Below are positions 1 through 6,274 of a DNA stretch of 19,453 bases, piece by piece. Below the pieces are notes generated by a model that was not told where the DNA came from, did no database searches, and saw only the letters and a program-made list of their open reading frames with translations. The position numbers and the translations under genes are program-made. This stretch comes from an uncultured Elioraea sp. (GTDB lineage: Bacteria; Pseudomonadota; Alphaproteobacteria; Acetobacterales; Acetobacteraceae). Numbering within the stretch: position 1 is the first letter of the stretch; each line of letters opens with the position of its first letter. Location: contig CALKJX010000267.1 in assembly GCA_937995555.1 (NCBI GenBank), forward strand, positions 1-19,453, read 5' to 3'.

Positions 1-234
1 GGAGATGAACAGCGTCGTCGGCGAGGCCGCCTGCACGCGCGCAACGCGCGGATCGGCGGCGAACACGGTGGCGGCGGCCTGCGGCAGGGTGACGAGCTGG
101 CCGCCGCCGGGCTCGATCGTCAGCGCACCCCGCGTCTGCGCCGCCGCCGGACTGGCCCCGCCGGGCCACGCCGGCACCGCAGGACCGGCGAGGCAGACCG
201 CGAGGACGGCAAGGCGGAGGCTGCGCCGGATCAT
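1..234 (-). CDS. cpaC: Tad/Flp pilus outer-membrane secretin CpaC/RcpA, N-terminal part (partial)
   Basis: Only the first 78 codons lie in the window; the gene continues beyond position 1. The protein starts MIRRSLRLAVLAVCLAG, a typical cleavable signal peptide with a charged start, a hydrophobic core and an Ala-rich exit. Next comes the short N-terminal domain of type IVc pilus secretins, with the pattern 'L.IEPGGGQLV.LP..AA.VF.ADP.VA.VQ...P.TLFI'. In this family the full protein forms the outer-membrane ring through which the Flp pilus passes. The ATG at 234 overlaps the cpaB stop by 4 bp (ATGA), so the two are translationally coupled, and cpaB-cpaC order is usual in tad loci. The identification rests on this short domain plus context; the secretin pore domain itself is not visible. 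Confidence 0.82.
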   Translation of the reverse strand, partial: MIRRSLRLAVLAVCLAGPAVPAWPGGASPAAAQTRGALTIEPGGGQLVTLPQAAATVFAADPRVARVQAASPTTLFIS

Positions 235-1103
235 CGGAAGATGACCTCCTGGCGATCGTCGCCCTGGATGATGCGCATCCTGGCCCCGACCGGTCGCTCG
301 ATGCGGTCGCTCTCGGACAGGGCCGGCGAGACGTCGCCGCCGAACACGGAGCGGCGGGCGCGCTCCACGCTCTGGGCATCGCCGTCCATCGCGCGGATCG
401 TGAGCGAGAGCCGGCCGAGCTGGCCCGCGACCGCGACGCGCTCGGCCTCCTCGGGCGTCACCTCCAGCGTGACCGTGCGGGCGACCCTGCCCTCGGGCGA
501 GGCATTGGCGCCCGCGGCGCCCTGGGTGAGCTGCTGGTCGACCGCGATCACGCGCACGTCGTTCAGCACGGTCTCGCCCACCACCCGGCGCGAGAGCTGG
601 GTGACGCGCTCGTCGAGCGACTGGGTCAGCAGCAGATCCACCCGGTCGCCGGGCCAGATCAGGCCGGCCGCACCCGTGACGGCATCGACGCCGACGGTGA
701 TCGCGCGCATGTTCGGGCGCAGCACGGCGGCGAGGAAGCCGCGGTCGCGCGGGCGCAGCACGTCCTCGATCGCGATGCGTTCGCCGGGCTCGAGATAGCG
801 GCGCACGAGGGCGCCGGCGAGTTCGGCGCGCGTCTCCGGGGTGTCGCGCAGCACACCCGCGCCGGCCTCGCCGGTCGGCACCTCGCGCACGCCGAGATCC
901 TCGGCCCGCAGCAGCGATCCGGCCGGGATCGGGCGGGCTGCGACGAGGGTGCGGACCAGCAAGGGCGGCGGCGGCTGGTTCGGCACGGGCTCGGAGACGA
1001 CGGTGCGGACGGGCTGGGCCGGCAGCAGCGCCTGCATGCCAAGGAGCGACAGGCCTGCCGCCGCGAGGACGATCAGCGCGATGAGGATGATCCGGACGGC
1101 CAT
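231..1103 (-). CDS. cpaB: Flp pilus assembly protein CpaB/RcpC
   Basis: 290 aa. An N-terminal membrane anchor (about residues 4-22) is followed by a Pro-rich linker. Then comes a SAF domain (about 50-115), recognisable by 'AARPIPAGSLLRAEDL' and 'YLEPGERIAIEDVL', and the RcpC/CpaB domain with 'RPNMRAITVGVDAVTGAAGL' and 'PGDRVDLLL'. CpaB proteins act in the periplasm with the CpaC secretin during Flp pilus assembly. The open frame continues upstream to 1391, but that extension is low-complexity Ser/Pro/Arg and antisense-like. The ATG at 1103 gives the expected anchor and sits 4 bp after the cpaA stop. The stop overlaps the cpaC start, so cpaA-cpaB-cpaC form a compact operon. Confidence 0.92.
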   Translation of the reverse strand: MAVRIILIALIVLAAAGLSLLGMQALLPAQPVRTVVSEPVPNQPPPPLLVRTLVAARPIPAGSLLRAEDLGVREVPTGEAGAGVLRDTPETRAELAGALVRRYLEPGERIAIEDVLRPRDRGFLAAVLRPNMRAITVGVDAVTGAAGLIWPGDRVDLLLTQSLDERVTQLSRRVVGETVLNDVRVIAVDQQLTQGAAGANASPEGRVARTVTLEVTPEEAERVAVAGQLGRLSLTIRAMDGDAQSVERARRSVFGGDVSPALSESDRIERPVGARMRIIQGDDRQEVIFR

Positions 1104-1107
1104 GCCG

Positions 1108-1620
1108 TCACTGCACCATGAAATGGTTGCCGAAGTATGTAAGCCCGCCGATGGCGATGGCGACGCCGTAGGGCAGCGGGCCGCGCCGCCGCATGCGCCA
1201 GCGTTCGGCGGCGACCACGCGGGCGAGGGCCGAGGCGCCGCGTCCGGCGGGCGCGACAGTGGGGGGGATGAGGCGTTGCGCGGCCAGATAGCCGAGGCCG
1301 AGCACGCCGCCGCCGAGGGCGGTGACGATGACGAAATCCCAGATCGTTGCCGGCGGCAGGCCGAGCGCGACCGCGACGGCGAGCTTGACATCGCCGCCGC
1401 CCAGCACGCCGCGCGCGAAGGCAGCGAACAGCACGATGAACAGCACGCCTGCGGCCGCGAGGGTCGCGGCCAGGGGGCCCGGTCCCTCGAGGGCCCGCAG
1501 GGCGAGCCCGGCGAGCGCCACCACGGCCGAAGCGGCGTTCGGAATCCGCCGCACCGCGAGATCCGAACAGGCCGCCGCGATCAGCGCCGCGGCGATGACG
1601 ATCAGCAGAAGGGTCGTCAT
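1108..1620 (-). CDS. cpaA: prepilin peptidase CpaA/TadV (A24 aspartic protease)
   Basis: 170 aa, a normal length for the single-domain CpaA/TadV type, and strongly hydrophobic with several membrane helices. Both catalytic-aspartate motifs of the A24 family are present: D20 in 'SDLAVRRIPN' and D77 in 'GGGDVKL'. The C-terminal 'LPYGVAIAIGG' is also typical. The enzyme cleaves the leader from Flp pilin and the TadE/TadG-type pseudopilins at the inner membrane. The ATG at 1620 is chosen because the protein then begins with a membrane helix; the frame upstream codes only for an Arg-rich stretch. No clear Shine-Dalgarno sequence precedes this ATG. Instead a perfect 19-bp tandem duplication abuts it and includes two bases of the start codon. 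Confidence 0.9.
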   Translation of the reverse strand: MTTLLLIVIAAALIAAACSDLAVRRIPNAASAVVALAGLALRALEGPGPLAATLAAAGVLFIVLFAAFARGVLGGGDVKLAVAVALGLPPATIWDFVIVTALGGGVLGLGYLAAQRLIPPTVAPAGRGASALARVVAAERWRMRRRGPLPYGVAIAIGGLTYFGNHFMVQ

Positions 1621-1656
1621 GGGTTCAGACCGTCCGGATGGGTTCAGACCGTCCGG
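1619..1656. repeat. perfect 19-bp tandem duplication at the cpaA start codon
   Basis: The unit atgggttcagaccgtccgg occurs twice head to tail with no mismatch (1619-1637 and 1638-1656). The first copy includes two of the three start-codon bases of cpaA (minus strand, 1618-1620). The unit is not a multiple of three, and it occupies the place where the ribosome binding site would be. It could be a recent slippage or duplication, or a pair of binding sites. Confidence 0.9.
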
Positions 1657-1693
1657 CGCGGCGGCGCGTGGCTCACGCGCCTCGGAACGGCGA

Positions 1694-1716
1694 CGGGGCC
1701 GCACAAGGCGGCCCCG
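1694..1716 (-). terminator. stem-loop between flp and cpaA (attenuator or mRNA-stabilising hairpin)
   Basis: Perfect 9-bp inverted repeat cggggccgc / gcggccccg with a 5-nt loop (acaag), about 50 bp after the flp stop and about 75 bp before the cpaA start. No T-run follows on the minus strand, so it is not a textbook intrinsic terminator. In pilin operons such a hairpin often lets the major pilin mRNA accumulate above the downstream assembly genes; that role is inferred here. Confidence 0.5.
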
Positions 1717-1764
1717 CGTTCCCACGCCGCGCCCCGAATGCGGCGCGACTGCCCTCAGGCCGGA

Positions 1765-1965
1765 TCAGGGAGTGCCGCTGCCGGTCAGGGCCGTGGCGAC
1801 GGAGTTGAACGCCGTCGTCAAGCCGCCGGCGACGCCACTGAGAACGCCGACCAGCGCGACGATGATGACCGCCGCGATCACGCCGTACTCGATCGCCGTA
1901 ACGCCCTTCTCGTCGCGGCGGAGGGCGGCGAGGCGGGACCGGACCAAGCTGTAGGCCTTCAACAT
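1765..1965 (-). CDS. flp: Flp/Fap-type major pilin
   Basis: 66 aa, a usual size for a type IVb Flp prepilin. A short basic leader (MLKAYSLVRSRLAALRRDEK) ends at G21. The mature part begins VTAIEYGVIAAVIIVALVG, with the Flp signature Glu at mature position 5 and Tyr at 6. A single hydrophobic helix follows, then a small Thr/Ser/Gly-rich tail. Cleavage is expected between G21 and V22 by the CpaA encoded just downstream. The ATG at 1965 has a good ribosome binding site (AGAAGGA on the minus strand, 1975-1981); longer in-frame extensions upstream are non-coding in character. This is the structural subunit of the pilus, exported and polymerised for surface adherence. Confidence 0.93.
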   Translation of the reverse strand: MLKAYSLVRSRLAALRRDEKGVTAIEYGVIAAVIIVALVGVLSGVAGGLTTAFNSVATALTGSGTP

Positions 1966-1974
1966 GTGCAGTTT

Positions 1975-1981
1975 TCCTTCT
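1975..1981 (-). promoter_or_regulatory. ribosome binding site of flp
   Basis: AGAAGGA on the minus strand, 9 nt ahead of the ATG at 1965. This is the clearest Shine-Dalgarno sequence in the left half of the window. It fixes the flp start and fits high expression of the major pilin. Confidence 0.75.
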
Positions 1982-2016
1982 GCCGGGGACACCCGGACCG
2001 ACGCTCGCAGCGAATC

Positions 2017-2035
2017 GTTAAAGATTCGTTGCCGG
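2017..2035 (-). promoter_or_regulatory. shared 19-bp motif, flp-side copy
   Basis: Read towards flp, the site is CCGGCAACGAATCTTTAAC, ending 51 bp before the flp ATG. It matches the copy at 2225-2243 at 16 of 19 positions, giving the consensus CCGGCAAYRAAYCTTTAAC. On the other strand it contains TTAA-N7-TTGC, loosely like the TTAA-N7-TTAA site of the alphaproteobacterial cell-cycle regulator CtrA. The regulator is not established. Confidence 0.55.
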
Positions 2036-2138
2036 GCATGATCCGCTCGGCGAGCGATCGTGAAAAAACTCGATCTGGATTGATGATTCCCTGCCGGTGA
2101 CAGACAAGCGTCGGCACATGGTGAGGATAAAGCGTCCT

Positions 2139-2164
2139 CGAATATGCGTACCGGCATGTATTCG
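2139..2164. promoter_or_regulatory. imperfect dyad near the centre of the divergent region
   Basis: The arms cgaatatgc and gcat(gt)attcg pair over 9 bp, with a 6-nt loop (gtaccg) and a 2-nt bulge. The dyad lies close to the midpoint between the two divergent starts, so it could be an operator serving both directions. An RNA hairpin is the other possibility. Confidence 0.4.
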
Positions 2165-2224
2165 TATGACGGCTGCATCCGCAGTCCTGCGTACTGCTGC
2201 GTGTGCATGCGCGATCTCCGCGAT

Positions 2225-2243
2225 CCGGCAATAAACCTTTAAC
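2225..2243 (+). promoter_or_regulatory. shared 19-bp motif, TadG-side copy
   Basis: CCGGCAATAAACCTTTAAC on the plus strand, ending 55 bp before the ATG at 2299. It is the counterpart of the flp-side motif, with the same orientation relative to its own gene and nearly the same spacing. This argues for one regulator, or one promoter type, driving both arms. Confidence 0.55.
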
Positions 2244-2298
2244 CGCTTGCTTCTAGGTTCGGCCGACTCCCCGCGCAGGACGCCAGGGCCGACCGGAC

Positions 2299-3657
2299 AT
2301 GATGCTGCGCACCGCATGCCGCCTTCGCCGTTGCCGTGACGATGCCGCGCACACGCTCGCGCGGCTGTTCGCGTGCCGGAGGGGCGCGACCGCGATCACC
2401 TTCGGCGCGATGGCGACCGTGCTGGTCGGCTTCGCCGGGATCGCGGGCGAGGGTGGCTCCTGGTACGTCGCCCGCCGCGCCGCCCAGACCGCGGCCGACA
2501 CGGCGGCGCAGGCCGCGGCGGTTGCCGTCGCGTTCAACCGGCCGGCGGCGGCCGCGGCCCTGGAGACGAGTGCCCGCAACGGCTTCACCAACGGCAGCAA
2601 CAACACCCTCGTCACCATCAACCATCCGCCGGCGACCGGCCCGAACGCCGGCGACGTGACGGCCGTCGAGGTGCGCGTACGCCGCACCACGCCGCTGCAG
2701 ATCGCCGCCCTGTTCATGGGCGGCAACGCCGTGATCGAGACGCGCGCGGTCGCGCGTTCCGTCATTATGAACGGCGGGTCGGCCTGCATCCTTGCCCTGG
2801 GCACGGCTGGCGGCAGCCTGGTGCAGGAGGTCGATCTCTCGTTGGGCGGCAATGCCAGCGTCACCGCCGCGGCGTGCAGCCTCGCGTCCAACACCTCGAT
2901 CAGGCAGTTCGGCAACTCGCGGATCACGGCGTTCACGCTGGCCGCCGTCGGCACCGTACAGATCAGCAATCCGAACAACGTCACGCTGGCACGCCCGCCG
3001 TCATCCTACCAGCCGCCGATCCAGGACCCCTTCGCGCCGGACGTGCCGGGCACGGGGATACCGCTGCCGGCACAGAGCGGCGCCTGCAGCCAGACGAACT
3101 TCACCGTCAATTCGAACCAGACACGAAACCTCTCGCCCGGCCGGTACTGCGGCGGCATGGAGCTTAAGGGCAACGCCGTGCTCTCGCCGGGCGTCTACGT
3201 GATCCAGAATGGCAGCCTGACCGCCAATGCGCAGGCCTCCATCACCTGCCCGAGCTGCACGCCGGGCAACGGCGTCACCTTCGTCTACACGGGCGAGGCG
3301 AACCAGATCGGCGGGCCGAAGATCAATGGCGGCGCGAACATCGACCTGATCGGCGGCACCGCTGGCTATCCCGGCATCCTGATGTACCAGGACCCGCGCG
3401 CGCCTGCCGGCAACTCCGTGAAGCTGAACGGCGGCGCCAACATCCGCACGCGCGGGCTGTTCTACTTCCCCTCGGCGGATCTGACCATCAACGGCAATTT
3501 CGGCGGCAACAACACCACCTGCAAGGCATTCATCGGCGAATCGATCACGCTGACCGGCACGACCGAACAGACCGTGATCGTCGACGGTTGCACGGCGCTC
3601 GGGCTCGATCCCGACACCGCGCTGCCGCAGATCCGCGTCGTCCGGCTGGTGGAGTAG
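2299..3657 (+). CDS. TadG-like Flp pilus-assembly protein with a Gly/Asn-rich C-terminal domain
   Basis: 452 aa. The N-terminal part carries the Tad signature: a basic segment ending 'RRGATAITFGAMATVLVGFAG' and one membrane helix (about 31-50). The conserved 'SWYVARRAAQTAADTAAQAAA' follows. The remainder (about 160-445) lacks the von Willebrand A domain of classical TadG. It is instead Gly/Asn/Thr-rich, with repeated strand-like pieces such as 'LKGNAVLSPGVYVIQNG', 'KINGGANIDLIGGT' and 'KLNGGANIRTRG'; paired cysteines are frequent. This suggests an exported beta-rich or beta-helical region, possibly disulfide-bonded. It is probably a minor pseudopilin or pilus-associated envelope protein. ATG 2302 is an alternative start. 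It leads the plus-strand tad arm, 4 bp before the next gene. Confidence 0.8.
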   Translation: MMLRTACRLRRCRDDAAHTLARLFACRRGATAITFGAMATVLVGFAGIAGEGGSWYVARRAAQTAADTAAQAAAVAVAFNRPAAAAALETSARNGFTNGSNNTLVTINHPPATGPNAGDVTAVEVRVRRTTPLQIAALFMGGNAVIETRAVARSVIMNGGSACILALGTAGGSLVQEVDLSLGGNASVTAAACSLASNTSIRQFGNSRITAFTLAAVGTVQISNPNNVTLARPPSSYQPPIQDPFAPDVPGTGIPLPAQSGACSQTNFTVNSNQTRNLSPGRYCGGMELKGNAVLSPGVYVIQNGSLTANAQASITCPSCTPGNGVTFVYTGEANQIGGPKINGGANIDLIGGTAGYPGILMYQDPRAPAGNSVKLNGGANIRTRGLFYFPSADLTINGNFGGNNTTCKAFIGESITLTGTTEQTVIVDGCTALGLDPDTALPQIRVVRLVE

Positions 3658-3661
3658 CGCG

Positions 3662-4108
3662 ATGCGCGGGCTCCTCTCCCGTCTCGGCCGCTGCCGCTCG
3701 GGGGTCTCGGCCGTCGAGTTCGGTGTGATCGCGCCGGCGATGATCGTTCTGCTCGCCGGGCTGGTCGATGTGGCCGGGGCCATGCAGCAGACCATCCGGC
3801 TCGAGAACGCGGCCCGCGCCGGCGCCCAGTACGCGATGAGCTTCCCCGAGAACACCGCCGGCATCATGGCGGCGACCGCGGCCTCGCTCGGCGGAACCGG
3901 GGCGACCGTTGCGGTCGTGCCGGCCTACTGCGCCTGCCCGGGCGGCAGCCCGGCGGTCGTGTCCTGCGAGGGCACGCCCTGCGCCGGGGCGCCGGCTGGC
4001 GTCTATGTCGGCATCACCATCACCCGCCCCTATGCCGCGATCATCGGCATCGGCGGCTATGTGCTGCCGAGCACGCTCAGCGGCTCGGCGGTCGCCCGTG
4101 TGCGCTGA
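3662..4108 (+). CDS. TadE-like pseudopilin (first copy)
   Basis: 148 aa. A basic start with 'CRSGVSAVEFGVIAPAMIVLLAGLVD' gives the TadE hallmark: a Gly-x-x-A-V/L-E-F processing and membrane segment with E19 at the position equivalent to Glu5 of pilins. The extracytoplasmic part carries several cysteines ('YCACPGG', 'SCEGTPCAG') and ends in a beta-rich stretch. In the Tad system TadE is a minor pseudopilin cleaved by CpaA/TadV and needed for pilus assembly. The start lies 4 bp after the TadG-like stop, and the 3' end overlaps the second TadE gene by 11 bp. Nearly all of the gene is also open antisense, which is a GC effect. Confidence 0.85.
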   Translation: MRGLLSRLGRCRSGVSAVEFGVIAPAMIVLLAGLVDVAGAMQQTIRLENAARAGAQYAMSFPENTAGIMAATAASLGGTGATVAVVPAYCACPGGSPAVVSCEGTPCAGAPAGVYVGITITRPYAAIIGIGGYVLPSTLSGSAVARVR

Positions 4109-4511
4109 GCGGGCGCGCGGCCGGGGGCTGATCGCGCCGCGCCGCGGGTGGAGCGCGGGCGGCGCCGCGCTCGAGTTCGCGGTCGTCGCGCCCGTGTTCC
4201 TGATGCTCGTGTTCGGTATCATCGACTTCTCGCGCTACGCCATCTCGGTGATCTCGGTGCGCCAGGCGGCGGCCGAGGCGGTGCGGGCCGCCTCGCTGGG
4301 TCGCACGGCGGCGGAGGTGCAGCAGATCGCGCGGGCGCAGGCGCCTTTCCTCGGCGAGGCGCTGACGGTGAGCTGCACGGGCTGCGGCGGCACCGACCCG
4401 GCGGTCGCGCGCACCTACCGCGTCACGGCGAGCGCGCCGTTCACCTTCCTGCTGCCCTACACGCTCGGGCAACCGATCACGATCAGCGAGGCGACCGAGG
4501 TCACGTACTGA
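4098..4511 (+). CDS. TadE-like pseudopilin (second copy, GTG start)
   Basis: 137 aa from a GTG at 4098, which overlaps the previous gene by 11 bp. No in-frame ATG lies upstream of the conserved motif, so a GTG start is the best choice. The motif 'SAGGAALEFAVVAPVFLMLVFGIIDFSRYAI' is a clear TadE N-terminus with E26 as the pilin Glu5 equivalent. It is followed by 'RQAAAEAVRAASLG' and a short beta-rich exterior containing a 'CTGCGG' pair. Like its neighbour it is expected to be an inner-membrane pseudopilin processed by CpaA. Paired TadE genes alongside a TadG-type gene are common in tad loci. It ends the plus-strand arm and is followed by a strong stem-loop. Confidence 0.83.
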   Translation: MCAERARGRGLIAPRRGWSAGGAALEFAVVAPVFLMLVFGIIDFSRYAISVISVRQAAAEAVRAASLGRTAAEVQQIARAQAPFLGEALTVSCTGCGGTDPAVARTYRVTASAPFTFLLPYTLGQPITISEATEVTY

Positions 4512-4517
4512 GCGCCC

Positions 4518-4558
4518 CGCGGCGCCGAAACGCAGCCGCAACGAGATGCGGCGCCGCG
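4518..4558 (+). terminator. strong stem-loop after the tad pseudopilin operon
   Basis: A perfect 10-bp inverted repeat, cgcggcgccg (4518-4527) and cggcgccgcg (4549-4558), is separated by 21 nt and begins 6 bp after the TadE stop. No T-run follows, so it may work as a Rho-dependent or 3'-protective hairpin rather than an intrinsic terminator. The remaining 100 bp up to the next gene show nothing else clear. Confidence 0.45.
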
Positions 4559-4661
4559 ATGCCGCGGGCTGGCCATCGGGGTGCGGCCGTGCGACGGTCG
4601 CCGCGGTTGCCGCCACGCTTGGCCGTGGCCTGTCCTGCCACCCCCACGTGAGAGACCCGCG

Positions 4662-5306
4662 ATGACGCTCAAGGCCTCGGTGCTGCCGGTCACGCCGCTC
4701 CAGCAGAACTGCTCGATCTTCTGGGACGACCAGGACTGCCGCGCCAGCGTGATCGATCCGGGCGGCGAGCCCCACCGGATCGCCGGGGTGCTCGGCGAGC
4801 TCGGCCTCACCGCCGAGCGGATCCTCCTGACGCACGGGCATATCGACCATGCCGGCGGCGCGGCTGCACTCGCCGAGGCGCTCGGCGTGCCGATCTGGGG
4901 CCCCGCGATCGAGGACCGGTTCCTGCTCGAGGGGCTCGCGGCGCAGGGCCGCGCCTACGGCGTGCCCGAGGCGCGCGCGGTGACGCCCGACCGCTGGCTC
5001 GCCGAGGGCGACACGGTGCCGATCGCCGGGCTCGATTTCGCGGTGCTGCATTGCCCCGGCCACACGCCCGGCCATGTCGTGTTCGTTTCGACAGCCTCGC
5101 GCGTGGCGATCGTCGGCGATGTGCTGTTCCGCGGCTCGATCGGCCGCACCGACTTCCCCTATGGCGACACGCAGGCGCTGGTCGCGGCGATCCGCACCAA
5201 GCTGTTCCCGCTCGGCGACGACATGGTGTTCCTGTGCGGCCACGGCCCCGGCGGCACCTTCGGCGAGGAGCGGCGCGGCAACCCCTTCGTCGGCGAGGGG
5301 CGGTGA
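4662..5306 (+). CDS. YcbL-like metallo-beta-lactamase-fold hydrolase (glyoxalase II family)
   Basis: 214 aa, collinear with E. coli YcbL, a type II glyoxalase-like thioesterase of about the same length. Metal ligands are all present: the 'THGHIDH' motif (H58, H60, D62, H63), H134 in 'HCPGHTPGH', D153 in 'GDVLF' and H194 in 'CGHGPGGT'. Other family marks are 'QQNCSIFWDD', 'IDPGGE', 'GRTDFPYGDT' and 'LPLGDDMVFLCGHGP'. A cytosolic hydrolase of glutathione thioesters or a related thioester is likely; the true substrate is not shown. The ATG at 4662 matches the family N-terminus, while the frame upstream is low complexity. It is convergent with fabI, with only 9 bp between the stops. Confidence 0.87.
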   Translation: MTLKASVLPVTPLQQNCSIFWDDQDCRASVIDPGGEPHRIAGVLGELGLTAERILLTHGHIDHAGGAAALAEALGVPIWGPAIEDRFLLEGLAAQGRAYGVPEARAVTPDRWLAEGDTVPIAGLDFAVLHCPGHTPGHVVFVSTASRVAIVGDVLFRGSIGRTDFPYGDTQALVAAIRTKLFPLGDDMVFLCGHGPGGTFGEERRGNPFVGEGR

Positions 5307-5315
5307 GCGGACGCG

Positions 5316-6161
5316 TCAGACCGTGGTGATGTCCGGCGCGTCCACCGCCTTCATGCCGACGATGTGGTAGCCGCAATCGACGTGGTGCACCTCGCCGGTG
5401 ACCCCCGAGGAGAGCTCCGACAGCAGGTAGACGCCCGCGCCGCCCACATCCTCGATCGTGACATTCCGTTTGAGCGGCGAATTGTACTGGTTCCATTTCA
5501 GGATGTAGCGGAAATCGCCGATCCCGCTTGCCGCCAGCGTCTTGATGGGCCCGGCGCTGATCGCGTTCACGCGGATGCCATCGCCGCCCAGGTCGGCGGC
5601 GAGATAGCGCACCGAGGCCTCCAGTGCCGCCTTGGCGACCCCCATGACGTTGTAATGCGGCGTCACCCGCTCCGCGCCGAGATCGGTGAGCGTGAGCAGG
5701 GTTCCACCCGGCTTCATCAGCCTGACCGCGCGCTGGCAGACCGCGGTGAACGAGTAGCAGGAGATGTCGAGACTTTTGACGAAGTTCTCGCGCGTGGTCT
5801 CAAGGTAGCGGCCCTTGAGCTGCTCCTTGTCCGACCAGGCGATCGCATGGACGAGGAAGTCGAGCCCGCCCCACTGCGTCTCCAGCGCGGCGAAAACCGC
5901 GTCGATCGAGGCGTCCTCGGTGACGTCGCAGGGCAGCACGATGCTGCTGCCGACCGAGGCGGCGAGCGGCTCGACGCGCTTCAGCAGCGACTCGCCCTGA
6001 TAGGTGAAGGCGAGCTCCGCCCCCTGCGCGGCGCAGGCCGCGGCGATGCCCCAGGCGATCGAGCGGTCGTTCGCCACCCCCATCACCAGGCCCCGCCGTC
6101 CCTGCATCAAGGTTCCGGAAGGCGCCGTCACGCGGGCCGTCGCGGCATCATCCATCGCCAT
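5316..6161 (-). CDS. fabI: enoyl-[acyl-carrier-protein] reductase (NADH) FabI
   Basis: 281 aa. This is the SDR-type enoyl-ACP reductase for the last step of each fatty-acid elongation cycle in the cytosol. '[20 protein letters not shown]' is the FabI nucleotide-binding start. The catalytic pair Y170-x6-K177 lies in '[20 protein letters not shown]', and '[15 protein letters not shown]' and '[14 protein letters not shown]' close the protein. '[15 protein letters not shown]' places Ala108 where E. coli FabI has Gly93. The start at 6161 follows AGG-type spacing; ATG 6155 and the Met at residue 19 are alternatives. An 8-bp tandem repeat duplicates the ribosome-site/start region. Divergent from pdxH, with 113 bp between the starts. 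Confidence 0.93.
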   Translation of the reverse strand: MAMDDAATARVTAPSGTLMQGRRGLVMGVANDRSIAWGIAAACAAQGAELAFTYQGESLLKRVEPLAASVGSSIVLPCDVTEDASIDAVFAALETQWGGLDFLVHAIAWSDKEQLKGRYLETTRENFVKSLDISCYSFTAVCQRAVRLMKPGGTLLTLTDLGAERVTPHYNVMGVAKAALEASVRYLAADLGGDGIRVNAISAGPIKTLAASGIGDFRYILKWNQYNSPLKRNVTIEDVGGAGVYLLSELSSGVTGEVHHVDCGYHIVGMKAVDAPDITTV

Positions 6162-6174
6162 CCTGCCATCCTGC
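6159..6174. repeat. 8-bp tandem repeat over the fabI start
   Basis: catcctgc occurs twice in tandem (6159-6166, 6167-6174). On the minus strand this duplicates GCAGGATG, a ribosome-site-plus-ATG module. The upstream ATG (6167-6169) is out of frame with fabI and would encode only 13 residues before a stop. Confidence 0.8.
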
Positions 6175-6274
6175 CTCTGCCGCCTTGGTGGCACGCGGCA
6201 CGCGCGCCGGGCAAGAGGGTCTGGACAGGCCCCGCGGCGCGCGCACATTCCGCCCAGAGCAACGGAGAGCGGAT

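Larger units (their letters stand above)
1966..2298. promoter_or_regulatory. divergent control region between flp and the TadG-like gene
   Basis: This is the largest gene-free stretch in the window (333 bp) and is visibly more AT-rich than its surroundings. It must hold the promoters for both arms of the tad locus. It contains two copies of a 19-bp motif in mirror orientation (2017-2035 and 2225-2243) and a central dyad at 2139-2164. A smaller hairpin cgaatc-N6-gattcg at 2011-2028 overlaps the flp-side motif, and cgctc-N3-gagcg lies at 2044-2056. I could not identify convincing sigma-70 or sigma-54 boxes by eye. Confidence 0.7.

Noticed and set aside
2061..2070. A-rich patch (tgaaaaaact) as a -10 element or terminator tail
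   Set aside because: No matching -35 box at proper spacing and no stable stem directly before it; only a 5-bp dyad surrounds it.
841..2100. 419-codon plus-strand frame across cpaB, cpaA and flp
   Set aside because: Antisense to three recognised pilus genes; its translation is Arg/Gly/Asp-rich without domains.
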